The notes under the pieces were generated by a model. The model was not told the origin of the DNA and made no database searches. It was given only the letters and a program-made list of their open reading frames with translations. Made by a program: the position numbers and the translations under genes. A stretch of 64,000 bases of DNA from NCBI RefSeq assembly GCF_038002225.1, contig NZ_JBBOCA010000001.1, forward strand, positions 6,820,001 through 6,884,000, read 5' to 3'. Numbering within the stretch: the first letter of the stretch is position 1; each line of letters begins with the position of its first letter. This stretch comes from Paenibacillus sp. FSL R7-0204 (GTDB lineage Bacteria; Bacillota; Bacilli; Paenibacillales; Paenibacillaceae). This document shows positions 44,104-52,978 of the stretch, in pieces.

Positions 44104-46668
44104 CTAGATATAATCCGCCATCGAGCGGACTACAAGTCCTGTCGGAGCTGCCGGGATGAAGTCTGCACCTCCGCCCCGAATTGAGAACTCCACCGTCTTC
44201 GGCTCGCCCGGCAGCAGATCGAAGTAATTATCCGAGAAGATGCCCTCTTCTTCTACGGTCAGATGAACACCCCGTGCCAGCACATCGCTGCTCAGCGTGA
44301 AGCTCTGCCCGCCGCTTCCCGGTACCTCGGTCACGGTAATGACCGGTTGGCTTAGCGGAATATCCTTCGCCCGGGCGAAGTAATGCTCCTTGCGCTCCAG
44401 CACTTGCCTTGACCCCGGCCCCTGCTCCAGCACCTGCCCGCTTTCCAGCAGGGAAGCTATCAGCAGTACCTGAGCCGGTTCGCGGCCCTCCAACACTTCG
44501 GCCAGCGGCAGCGTGAAGATCACAGCCGAAGAATCCGCAGCCAGAGTGACCGGCTGTGACCATTCGCGCAGCAGTACGCCGCTGATGCCATGCAGCCGCA
44601 GCACCAGCTCTGCGTCCAAGGCTTCCCGCCGGTCAGATACCCCATAGACCTTGACGTTCTCCCCATCCGAGCTGTCTACAGACAGCAGCACCTCCTGGAA
44701 GCTGCGGCGCACTGTATATTGCAGCGCCTTCCAGCGCCCGTAATAATCCATGCCCGCCCATGACGCAACCGGCCAGCAGTCATTCATCTGCCAGTACAGC
44801 GTGCCCATGCAATAAGGCTTGTTGCGGCGGTGACTCTCCATAGCCATGCGGATCGCCTCGGCCTGAAGCACCTGGCTCATGTACAGGAAGCCCCGGAAAT
44901 CCTTCGGCTGCGGCAGGTACATATCCATATACTCCTTAATCAGCTGATTGCCCGCTCCATTCTTCTGATGGGCCAGCATGACCTTCGATTCCAGCGCCAG
45001 CTCCTCTTCCTCTGCATAGCTCAGCACCGACTTCAGCTCCGGGAAGGACTGGAAACCGTATTCGCTCATGAAGCGGCCTACCTTGAGATTATAGTTCTCG
45101 AACGGCTCCTTGGCATGCCAGACGCCCCAGTAGTGGATATCCCCGTCACCCATAATCCGCGTCGCATGCTGATCCTGACCACCTGTGAGTTCGCGCAGCG
45201 GCGAGGACGGCCAGTAATCCATACCCGGATGGTTCGCAGCCACGGCTTCCGGCAGAATCCGGTGGAAGATTTCCTCATAGGCAGTCCATAAGCTCTGGCG
45301 AATCTCAGCATTCAGCTTCTCCTTCCAGCCCCAGCCCATGTACTCCTCATACTGCGACCAGGCCGAGTCAATCTCATTGTTCCCGCACCAGAGCGCGATA
45401 CAAGGGTGGTTACGTAATCTGCGGACATTATATACCGCTTCTGCGCGGACATTATTCAGGAACGCCTCATCACCCGGATACATGCTGCAGGCGAACATGA
45501 AGTCCTGCCAGACCAGCAGCCCGTATTCATCACACAGCCGGTAGAACACTTCTTCTTCATAGAAGCCGCCGCCCCACACCCGCAGCATATTCATATTGGA
45601 TTCCACGGCCGTGGCAATCTCATGGCGGTAACGTTCTTCCGTAACCTCCGTAATGAAGCTGTCGTTCGGAATATGATTGGCACCCTTGGCGAAGACCGGC
45701 ACCCCGTTCAGCTCAAAATGGAACGACGCCCCCTGCGCATCCGGCTTACGCACCAGCTTAATTTCCCGAAGCCCCGTCGTGACCTCCGATACTGCTACAG
45801 CATCCGCTCCTTGCAGCAGCTCTGCACGGAAAAGGTACAGCTCCGGCGTGCCCAGGCCGTTGCACCACCACAGGCGCGGGCGGTCAATCACCAGCTCAAG
45901 CTCTAGCGTCTGCTTGCCCGGAGTGAGCGTAACCGCCTTTATCCATTCCTGCCCTTCGGCACTTAACCGCAGCATCCCGCTCCACGTTTCCGGTGCGTCC
46001 GCTTCAATCACGGCCGTCAGCCGGGCCTCCTGCTCATTCACCACATGCTGGCGAATGTACAAATCCTCAATCGCCGCAACGTTACGGCCTGTCAGCACAG
46101 CTTCCCGCCAGATCCCGCTGGTCAGGAACCGGGGGCCCCAGTCCCAGCCGTAATGATACGGCGCTTTGCGGGCAAATACACTGATCCGCTGCTCCTGAAG
46201 ACCACCTAACTCAGACTGGTCATTCGGTGCTGGCAGAGCGTAGCCCAGCGCCGCCAGCTTCGGCAGATCCTCCGTTACCACCGAGCGGAAGACGATACGG
46301 ATCTCATTCTCACCTGCCCGCAGCAGCCCCTTCACATTCACGGTCCAGGACAGGAACATATTGTCTGCGGACAAGGCGTGCGCCCCGTTCACATACACAT
46401 CGGCATACGTATCCAGCCCCGAGAACACCAGCTCAGTTACCGCCAGCGTCTGCCATGCCTCTTCTAATACAAATCCGGTTCTGTATTCCCAGTCCTTTTT
46501 ATCAATCCATTGCAGCTCATGTTCATTCGTTCCATAGAAGGGCTGATCGATAACACCATTGCGCAGCAGATCCGTATACACCGTTCCCGGTACCACAGCC
46601 GTAAGCCATTCTTCATCTCCGCAGGCTCTGAATTCCCAGTTAGACAGGTCGATTTGTAGTCGTTTCAT
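44104..46668 (-). CDS. Beta-mannosidase, glycoside hydrolase family 2
   Basis: An 854-residue cytoplasmic GH2 enzyme that cleaves terminal beta-mannose from manno-oligosaccharides. The GH2 sugar-binding N-terminal domain contains the mannosidase-type NEHELQWIDKKDWEYR. Beta-sandwich and barrel domains follow, with acid/base E432 in WCGNNEIDSAW and nucleophile E536 in SEYGFQSFP. WGGGFYEEEVFY is a family hallmark. The start at 46668 is preceded by AGGAGGAACT; a frame extension of nine codons is discounted. A probable promoter with an overlapping palindrome lies upstream. No signal peptide. Confidence 0.93.
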   Translation of the reverse strand: MKRLQIDLSNWEFRACGDEEWLTAVVPGTVYTDLLRNGVIDQPFYGTNEHELQWIDKKDWEYRTGFVLEEAWQTLAVTELVFSGLDTYADVYVNGAHALSADNMFLSWTVNVKGLLRAGENEIRIVFRSVVTEDLPKLAALGYALPAPNDQSELGGLQEQRISVFARKAPYHYGWDWGPRFLTSGIWREAVLTGRNVAAIEDLYIRQHVVNEQEARLTAVIEADAPETWSGMLRLSAEGQEWIKAVTLTPGKQTLELELVIDRPRLWWCNGLGTPELYLFRAELLQGADAVAVSEVTTGLREIKLVRKPDAQGASFHFELNGVPVFAKGANHIPNDSFITEVTEERYRHEIATAVESNMNMLRVWGGGFYEEEVFYRLCDEYGLLVWQDFMFACSMYPGDEAFLNNVRAEAVYNVRRLRNHPCIALWCGNNEIDSAWSQYEEYMGWGWKEKLNAEIRQSLWTAYEEIFHRILPEAVAANHPGMDYWPSSPLRELTGGQDQHATRIMGDGDIHYWGVWHAKEPFENYNLKVGRFMSEYGFQSFPELKSVLSYAEEEELALESKVMLAHQKNGAGNQLIKEYMDMYLPQPKDFRGFLYMSQVLQAEAIRMAMESHRRNKPYCMGTLYWQMNDCWPVASWAGMDYYGRWKALQYTVRRSFQEVLLSVDSSDGENVKVYGVSDRREALDAELVLRLHGISGVLLREWSQPVTLAADSSAVIFTLPLAEVLEGREPAQVLLIASLLESGQVLEQGPGSRQVLERKEHYFARAKDIPLSQPVITVTEVPGSGGQSFTLSSDVLARGVHLTVEEEGIFSDNYFDLLPGEPKTVEFSIRGGGADFIPAAPTGLVVRSMADYI

Positions 46669-46715
46669 AGTTCCTCCTATACTGTTTTTGCGCATTTCAG
46701 CGCTTAGCTACCCTC

Positions 46716-46744
46716 ATTATATTTTGTTATAATAACGTTAGCAA
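46716..46744 (-). promoter_or_regulatory. Promoter of the GH2 gene with overlapping palindrome
   Basis: TTGCTA and TATAAT separated by 17 bases on the minus strand. An imperfect palindrome at 46724-46750 (arms TTGTTAT/ATAACAA around TAACGTTA) covers the -35 and spacer and is a probable operator. Confidence 0.65.
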
Positions 46745-46873
46745 TAACAATATTAAAAGCAGCTACAACACAAACAAAACAAACATCTCATCAGACCTCT
46801 CAAACACTGCCCCCTATATTAAGCCGCAATCACCAATGTACCATTTGTTATTTTTGTTATCTTCCCCCTGCGC

Positions 46874-47569
46874 TTACTTCTGCTTCTGCTGCTCCTCATG
46901 CTCTTTAATCACCTGCTCCGTCCCGAGCAGAATCAGCCTCAGTCCGAATTCAAAGGCCCGGTCAGTCCCCAGCAGCTCGAACAGTCCGTTCTTGAACATC
47001 CTGCGGAACAACCCGACCTCCTTATCGCTCATCGACTCCATCAGACGAAGCAGTTCCTCGCCTGGAGGCTCCTGCTGTTCCTTAACCATCATAGAGACAT
47101 TGCGCTCATGCTCATAATCATCCAGCACGAAGAAGAACACGAAGTTCACAAGTGTTGTAACCACCTGCACCTTCTGCGCTTCCTCAAGCGGCGTGGATTC
47201 CACGCAGTGCAGCATCCGGTTGTTGAACCGGATAATGTCCGGCTCGTGGGGCAGTGTCATCATCATAAGCTGCGTGGAGCAGGAGTACCGGCTGAGTACA
47301 CTCCGTACCGTTACCGCAAATTCTGTCAGCTGCTCCTTCCAGTCGCCCTCCGGGCGGTGCTCCTCCAGAATGACTCTGGAGATGTGGTTGGCCAGCCGCT
47401 GGTAGAGGTTCTGCTTGCTCTTGAAATACCAATACAGCGAGGGAGCCTGAATTCCCAGCCGGTCCGCCAGACGCCGCATACTGAATTTCTCGATGCCCCC
47501 CTCCTTAAGAAGCTCCCATGAAGCTTCCAGAATCCGGTCTTCCGAGATTTGAGGTTGTGCTTTTTTCAT
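46874..47569 (-). CDS. TetR family transcriptional regulator
   Basis: A 231-residue TetR/AcrR regulator. The N-terminal helix-turn-helix (about residues 8-55, SMRRLADRLGIQAPSLYWYFKSKQNLYQRL) is followed by a ligand-binding domain of the TetR_C type. A GGGCGG site is near the ATG. It is divergent from a MATE drug/metabolite efflux gene, and the gap holds three copies of a 14-bp motif that are its probable operators. It would repress the pump and itself, released by the pump's substrates. Confidence 0.93.
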   Translation of the reverse strand: MKKAQPQISEDRILEASWELLKEGGIEKFSMRRLADRLGIQAPSLYWYFKSKQNLYQRLANHISRVILEEHRPEGDWKEQLTEFAVTVRSVLSRYSCSTQLMMMTLPHEPDIIRFNNRMLHCVESTPLEEAQKVQVVTTLVNFVFFFVLDDYEHERNVSMMVKEQQEPPGEELLRLMESMSDKEVGLFRRMFKNGLFELLGTDRAFEFGLRLILLGTEQVIKEHEEQQKQK

Positions 47570-47586
47570 CGCTATCCGCCCTTTTA

Positions 47587-47669
47587 TCTAACAGTGTAAG
47601 TTTATGCTTTACAGTCTCTTAGGTTCATGATATCATCTAACACTGTAAGGTTCAATCTAACACCGTTAG
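47587..47669. promoter_or_regulatory. Three TetR operator-like sites
   Basis: TCTAACAGTGTAAG (47587), TCTAACACTGTAAG (47636) and TCTAACACCGTTAG (47656). The shared pattern CTAACAnnGTwAG is nearly palindromic. All lie in the 133-bp gap between divergent tetR and MATE genes. Confidence 0.75.
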
Positions 47670-47702
47670 TTTAACAAAAATCAGTGAAAGAAGTGATCCC
47701 TA

Positions 47703-49055
47703 ATGGATACCGAAAACCTTTATTATTTTGAAAAAGCACCCATCACCAAAGCCGTTGCCCATTTCGCCGTGCCCATGATGTTAGGCACCTCCATGAACGT
47801 CATCTATTCGATTCTGAATGCCTATTTCCTGGGCACTCTCCACAATACGGCTATGCTGACCGCACTCGCCTTGACCCTGCCGCTGTTCGCCATCATTATG
47901 GCGCTGGGCAATCTGGTGGGCATCGGCAGCGGCACCTACATCTCGCGGCTGCTTGGTGAGCACAAATATGATGAAGTGAAGCAAGTGTCTTCCTTCGCGT
48001 TTTACAGCAGTCTCCTGCTTGGCCTCCTCGTGATGGCCGCAGGACTGCCGCTGATCGGCCCGATCCTTCACAGTCTGGGGGCAACGCCGGATTCCTATGG
48101 ATTCACGAAGGATTATGTCACTGTCATGCTGATTGGCGCGCCGTTTGTCGTGTTGTTCTTTACGCTGGAGAATATGGTCCGCTCCGAGGGTGCAGCCATC
48201 GTCTCCATGATCGGGATGATGCTCAGCGTGGTGGTTAATATCCTGCTCGATGCACTGGTCATCTTCGTGCTCCACTGGGGTGTAATTGGCGTAGCGTCGG
48301 CAACGGTTGTTGCCAACATGGTTGCGAGTGTCTACTATGCCTTCCATATGGGCTACAAAAGCCAATTCCTCACCGTCTCCTTTAAATGGTTCAAGGCCAC
48401 CAAGGATATCTTAAGCAATGTATTCAAAATCGGCGTTCCGGTCTTCATCATGAGTGTCTTTCTGGGAGCCATGTCGCTGATCTTCAATCTGTTCCTGATC
48501 GAATATGGGGATGCGGCTGTAGCCGCTTACGGGATATCCTCAAGATTGCTGCAATTCCCCGAGTTTATTCTGATGGGCTTGTGCGAGGGAGTGGTGCCGC
48601 TCATTGCCTTCTCATTTACAGCGGATAAGCTGCGCATGAAGCATACGATCGGATTCACGGTAAAAGCGATGGCCGCCATGGCTGCCGTATTCGGTATCGT
48701 CGTCTATCTGATCTCCGACCATCTGATCGGTCTGTTCACCAGAGACCCGCAGATGATTGAGATGGGCAGCTACATTCTGCATGTCACCTTCTTGTCCTTA
48801 TTCATTTCAGGGCTGACCACCTTGTTCATGGGGATCTTCCAGGCTACCGCGCAGGGAACGGCCGCATTCGTAATGTCGATTATTCAAGGGGTCACACTGA
48901 TTCCTGTGCTCTACTTCGCCAACCGGATGAACGGCTTCCATGGCGTGGTGTGGTCGCTGGTCATTGCCGATGCCGCTGCCTTCCTGGTCGGTGCCGCCAT
49001 GCTGTACGCCCTGCGGCACAAGCTCCAGCCCGAACTGGAGAGTCTGGTTCATTAA
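47703..49055 (+). CDS. MATE family efflux transporter
   Basis: A 450-residue membrane protein with about twelve hydrophobic segments in two related halves, of the MATE (NorM/DinF-like) family, which exports drugs or metabolites against a cation gradient. Seen: the family opening KAVAHFAVPMMLGTSMNVIYSILNAYFLG and the repeat of that pattern in the second half (NVFKIGVPVFIMSVFLGAMSLIFN). The ribosome binding site is weak (AAAGAAGTGA). Divergent from and probably repressed by the TetR regulator. Substrates unknown. Confidence 0.95.
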   Translation: MDTENLYYFEKAPITKAVAHFAVPMMLGTSMNVIYSILNAYFLGTLHNTAMLTALALTLPLFAIIMALGNLVGIGSGTYISRLLGEHKYDEVKQVSSFAFYSSLLLGLLVMAAGLPLIGPILHSLGATPDSYGFTKDYVTVMLIGAPFVVLFFTLENMVRSEGAAIVSMIGMMLSVVVNILLDALVIFVLHWGVIGVASATVVANMVASVYYAFHMGYKSQFLTVSFKWFKATKDILSNVFKIGVPVFIMSVFLGAMSLIFNLFLIEYGDAAVAAYGISSRLLQFPEFILMGLCEGVVPLIAFSFTADKLRMKHTIGFTVKAMAAMAAVFGIVVYLISDHLIGLFTRDPQMIEMGSYILHVTFLSLFISGLTTLFMGIFQATAQGTAAFVMSIIQGVTLIPVLYFANRMNGFHGVVWSLVIADAAAFLVGAAMLYALRHKLQPELESLVH

Positions 49056-49073
49056 GTGGGCTTAAGCCCCCTC

Positions 49074-49171
49074 CAAGTGGAAACGGCAATGCCGTCCTTT
49101 TAAAGGACGGTACCGTTTCAGCGAGAAATATAAGGATAATTATAGCGCGAAGCATATACATTCTTATCTTT
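49074..49171 (+). repeat. 98-bp structured intergenic element, copy 5
   Basis: Consensus stems with variation only in loops (AAT for TTT in the first loop) and in the AT-rich 3' part. It lies 18 bases after the MATE stop codon and is followed by a terminator 11 bases on, so the element could be the MATE 3' end. Confidence 0.88.
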
Positions 49172-49182
49172 TGAGAAATACA

Positions 49183-49216
49183 AGCAGCCGCAGGAAGCTT
49201 CCTGCGGCTGCTTTAT
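49183..49216 (+). terminator. Intrinsic terminator
   Basis: AGCAGCCGCAGGA/TCCTGCGGCTGCT perfect stem followed by TTATG. Terminates the MATE transcript after the element copy 5. Confidence 0.8.
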
Positions 49217-49271
49217 GTTACTATGAAGGTTGTAACGAACGAATCCCATCTGCAGAAGGAGTCTGATCCGC

Positions 49272-50012
49272 TTGCACGCACCCTCCCATACTAACCACGA
49301 CTCTCAGGACATCGAGGTCTACGATACAACCGAGCTATATGGCGAGACCGGACGGTTCCGGGTTCTGCAATTCTCGGGGGAAGCTGTTCAGGGCGCACTG
49401 GATCTGGACCATCCGCGCCGGGTGATCTTCGAATATCCCCGGGCGATGATTCATCTGATGGAGGCGGGCAATCCGCATTTCGAGCGTGTCTTCCTGATCG
49501 GACACGGGATTGGTACGATTGCCGGTTATTTCGCCGAGAAGCAGTTTACGGTGGCTGAGGTGAATGCGAAGGTGGTGGAATACAGCAGAACCCGCTTTGG
49601 CTACACGCAGGATAACATCCTGATCGGTGACGGCCGCAGCCTGCTGGAAGCCGCGCCGGAACGCGGCCATGACTATATCCTGCTTGATGCCTTCACCGCT
49701 GCCGGGACGCCGCCTCATTTCACCACGCTGGAGTTCTTCCGCCTAACCCGTGCCAAGCTGAACGGACACGGCCAGATCATCATGAATCTGATGGGCCGCA
49801 GCGGCAATGACCGCTTCATCAGTGCCATCCATACCACACTCTGCGAAGTGTATCCATATACCAGAACCTTCGCCCTCCCGGCAGAAGGAACCGCCGATCT
49901 GCGCAATATCCTCATGACCGCCAGCGCCCGGCCTATCCCCTATCAGTCCCGCCACATGGCCGGCTTCAGCGAGATCACTCCAGGCTTGGGGCATGTAATC
50001 CGGGACCGGTGA
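49272..50012 (+). CDS. Spermidine-synthase-like methyltransferase-fold protein
   Basis: A 246-residue protein of the spermidine/spermine synthase superfamily. Seen: the propylamine-transferase-like core VFLIGHGIGTIAGYFAEKQFTVAEVN (nucleotide-binding loop near residue 78), IGDGRSLLEA and DYILLDAF. The typical GGGDG motif is altered to IGHGIGT, so the catalytic activity may differ. The N-terminal strand domain is short. Start TTG at 49272 with AAGGAG 10 bases ahead; no better start exists. Its 3' end overlaps the convergent cheA by 38 bases. Polyamine synthesis proper is unlikely without speD or an adjacent speE/speB. Confidence 0.78.
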   Translation: MHAPSHTNHDSQDIEVYDTTELYGETGRFRVLQFSGEAVQGALDLDHPRRVIFEYPRAMIHLMEAGNPHFERVFLIGHGIGTIAGYFAEKQFTVAEVNAKVVEYSRTRFGYTQDNILIGDGRSLLEAAPERGHDYILLDAFTAAGTPPHFTTLEFFRLTRAKLNGHGQIIMNLMGRSGNDRFISAIHTTLCEVYPYTRTFALPAEGTADLRNILMTASARPIPYQSRHMAGFSEITPGLGHVIRDR

Positions 50013-52500
50013 TGGCGCAAGCTTCCAAGTCCAGCAGGTTCTCCAGATTCAGCAAGTGAATAAACTGGCGGTTATCTTTATAGACCGCATCCAGTACCTC
50101 CGGGTTCTGGAGAATGTGATCCGGCGCCTCATCCATGTGCTCTCTTGGCAGCAGCTGCACCGCCGACACCTGATCCACCCACACCCCTACCTCCTGTCCC
50201 GACACCTCGCAGATCAGAATCCGGGAGCCGGCTGTCTGTTCGCCGCTGTCCATTTCGAGCTTAGGCCGTATATCATAGACCGGGAACAGCAGTCCGCGCA
50301 GATTGATCATCCCCAGGACATGAGCCGGGGCGGACACCAGCGGATGAATCTCGGGAACAGGTACAATCTCCTTCATTTGCCGGATTGGAATCCCGAAATC
50401 CAGCTTCTCCAGCTTGAAGGTAATATATTTCTCGCTCTGACTATCCTGATTCCCTGCCGTAACTGTGTTCTCTTGGAGCAGTGTATCGCAGGCTGAGCCT
50501 GTTTCCCTTGCAATCGAACCTATATCCAGGATATGGGCCACACGGCCGTCGCCAAGTATGGTTGAGCCTGCGATATACGGAACGCTGCCTATGTAACCGC
50601 CCAGTGACTTGATGACAATCTCTTGATTGCCGATCGTCTCATCTACCACCAGACAGACCCGCTTATCCGCGAAGCCGACGATGATTACGAACAGCCGGCT
50701 GTTCACCGTAGGCTCCTCTTCCTCCACTTGCAGCATACGGTGCAGACGGACAAGCGGAAGCACCTGATCGCGGAACCGGCAGACCTCCTGTCCCTGAATG
50801 GTAACAATATCCTCCACCGTCATTCTGAAGATTTCAATGACATTGATCAGCGGAATGGCAAAGGTACTGCTCCCCAGCTTAACCAGCAGGGAACGAATGA
50901 TGGCAAGGGTCAGCGGGACCTTGATCGTGAATATACTTCCCTGATTAGGAGCCGTCTCAATATCTATGATGCCGTTTAGTTTTTCTATATGTGCTTTGAC
51001 AATATCCATGCCCACTCCGCGGCCGGATAAATCTGTGACCGTACGGGCTGTTGAGATGCCAGAGCGGAAAATCAGCATCACCAGCTCTTTGTCCGTCATA
51101 CGCTTCACTTCATCAGTAGTGACGAAGCCTTTACGAACAGCAGCTTCTTTGACCTTGCCGGTATGAATGCCCCTGCCGTCATCAGTTACCGTAATCACAA
51201 TCATGTTCCCTTGGTGGCTTGCGCGCAGAGTAATGGTCCCTTTCCTCGGCTTGCCCAGAGCTGCACGTTCTTCCGGCGACTCCAGCCCATGGTCCACGGC
51301 GTTGCGCAGAATATGTATTAGAGGATCGCTAATCTCCTCAATGAGGCTTCGGTCCAGCTCGGTCTCATTGCCCTCAATGATGAATTCGATCTCCTTGTCC
51401 GACTTCTGCGCCAAATCCCGGATCATCCGGGGGAAGCGGCCGAACAGATGCTCCATCGGCAGCATCCGGGTCTTCATCATCCCCTCCTGAAGATCGCTGA
51501 TGACCATATTCAAATGTCCTGCAATATCATTAAGCAGATGAACATCACTGTTGTTCTTGAACTGCTCGCTTAATCTGGAACGGACACTGTGCAGCCTGGT
51601 ATTATCTATAATCAGCTCGCCTACCAGATTCAGCAGTCCCTCCAGCCGCTCCACATCCACACGGACCGTCTGGGCCGCATAGCCGTTATTTTTCCGGGCC
51701 TCTTTTCCTTCGGTGAAGGTGTCGAGGTTTGCTTTTGTAATAGGATCTGTATGTATAATTTCAATCTGTGAGATTTCTTGCAGATTGGCAATCACATCCT
51801 GCCGCGATTGCTGTGTAAGCAGGATATATGCTACAGTACCGGAGAACTGCGCATCCCTCTCGATGGCTTCCAGCTCGGGGTAGGTGGCAACCACCTCGCC
51901 CGTTTCCCGCAGCTTGGCCTCTACAAGCTTCGCGCGGACATATTTCATCGGCTCCTCAGCAGCCAGTTGAATATGAACCGCCATAGCCGTAGAGCCTTGA
52001 TCTATGGCCGCCTGGATCTGCGCTTTGCGGATAGTATCGAAGACAATATCCGGCACAGCTACCGCTTCTCCCTGCGGAATCTCCTCTCCAGCAGGAGCGG
52101 GGGATTCGGCTGCTGTCTTACGCACTTCTTTTAACCGGCGCAACAGCTCTGAGGTGTCCCCCTCCACCAGTGCACCGCTCAGAATGGATTGACGAAGCTC
52201 CTTAATGAAATCTACGCAGTCAAAGAGAATATTCAATAACTCGGAGGTTACATCCAACTGTCTGCCCCTGAGCAGCTCTAACACACTTTCCATCTGATGC
52301 GTCAGCCGGTTAAGCTGCTTGAATCCCATGACCGCGGATGAGCCCTTGAGCGTATGTGCGACCCGGAAGATCCTCTGAATAATGTCATTCTGATACCCTT
52401 TGCTCTCCAGCATGAGCAGGGCCTCATCCAAATACCGCAGCTGCTCGTCCATTTCGTCCAGAAAAACGCCCAAATACATCATATTATGAAATTCGTTCAT
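49975..52500 (-). CDS. cheA: CheA chemotaxis kinase with an added C-terminal CheW domain
   Basis: An 841-residue signalling kinase. Hpt domain with phospho-acceptor H49 in AHTLKGSSAVMGF, a P2-like domain, dimerisation helices, and the ATPase domain with NAVDHGLE and DDGRGI. A P5 (CheW-like) domain follows, and then a second CheW-like domain over roughly residues 690-830 (LDFGIPIRQMKEIVPV...MINLRGLLFPVYD). The start at 52500 is fixed by GGGAGGAG 7 bases upstream; an earlier ATG overlaps that site. Third gene of mcp-cheW-cheA. No CheY or CheB gene is nearby, so the output is unclear. Confidence 0.93.
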   Translation of the reverse strand: MNEFHNMMYLGVFLDEMDEQLRYLDEALLMLESKGYQNDIIQRIFRVAHTLKGSSAVMGFKQLNRLTHQMESVLELLRGRQLDVTSELLNILFDCVDFIKELRQSILSGALVEGDTSELLRRLKEVRKTAAESPAPAGEEIPQGEAVAVPDIVFDTIRKAQIQAAIDQGSTAMAVHIQLAAEEPMKYVRAKLVEAKLRETGEVVATYPELEAIERDAQFSGTVAYILLTQQSRQDVIANLQEISQIEIIHTDPITKANLDTFTEGKEARKNNGYAAQTVRVDVERLEGLLNLVGELIIDNTRLHSVRSRLSEQFKNNSDVHLLNDIAGHLNMVISDLQEGMMKTRMLPMEHLFGRFPRMIRDLAQKSDKEIEFIIEGNETELDRSLIEEISDPLIHILRNAVDHGLESPEERAALGKPRKGTITLRASHQGNMIVITVTDDGRGIHTGKVKEAAVRKGFVTTDEVKRMTDKELVMLIFRSGISTARTVTDLSGRGVGMDIVKAHIEKLNGIIDIETAPNQGSIFTIKVPLTLAIIRSLLVKLGSSTFAIPLINVIEIFRMTVEDIVTIQGQEVCRFRDQVLPLVRLHRMLQVEEEEPTVNSRLFVIIVGFADKRVCLVVDETIGNQEIVIKSLGGYIGSVPYIAGSTILGDGRVAHILDIGSIARETGSACDTLLQENTVTAGNQDSQSEKYITFKLEKLDFGIPIRQMKEIVPVPEIHPLVSAPAHVLGMINLRGLLFPVYDIRPKLEMDSGEQTAGSRILICEVSGQEVGVWVDQVSAVQLLPREHMDEAPDHILQNPEVLDAVYKDNRQFIHLLNLENLLDLEACAITGPGLHAPSLE

Positions 52501-52534
52501 CTCTGTTCTCCTCCCTGCCTTCATGCATTAGCCT

Positions 52535-52963
52535 TCACCCGTGACTTAGCAAACGCCCGATGTTCAGAATACTGATCAGCTCCTCAGCACACATACCGAT
52601 CCCGTCCATGTACTGCACGCCCTGCACTTCATGGGATTCCAGAGGCGGCTCCACTTCATGAAAAGAAGCCACTTTTTCTACAGAATCCACCATAATCCCT
52701 ATGGCCTCCTGCCGGTAATGCACCACTACGATCCTTGACCGGGTATCCGGTATAGATTCTGCCAGGCCAAACCGCCTGCACAGACTGACCACCGGTATAA
52801 TTTTGCCGCGTAAATTAATCACGCCCTTAATAAAAGACTTGCTGTTAGGCACGGCTGTGATAGGCTCCATCTTGATAATCTCGTTAATCTCCCGGATATC
52901 GATGGCCAGCTTCTCCTGTACCAGCCGGAAGATGATGTACTGCTCCGTTCGTGCAGCCAGCAT
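52535..52963 (-). CDS. cheW: CheW-type coupling protein
   Basis: A 142-residue CheW that would bridge the receptor and CheA. It has the family double beta barrel with the conserved FRL...IDIREINEIIKMEPITAVPNS start and GVINLRGKIIPVVSL near residues 47-61. A GAGGGGGGAG site precedes the ATG. It follows the mcp gene by 15 bases and precedes cheA by 34 bases, so the three are an operon. Confidence 0.95.
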   Translation of the reverse strand: MLAARTEQYIIFRLVQEKLAIDIREINEIIKMEPITAVPNSKSFIKGVINLRGKIIPVVSLCRRFGLAESIPDTRSRIVVVHYRQEAIGIMVDSVEKVASFHEVEPPLESHEVQGVQYMDGIGMCAEELISILNIGRLLSHG

Positions 52964-52978
52964 GGCATACTCCCCCCT

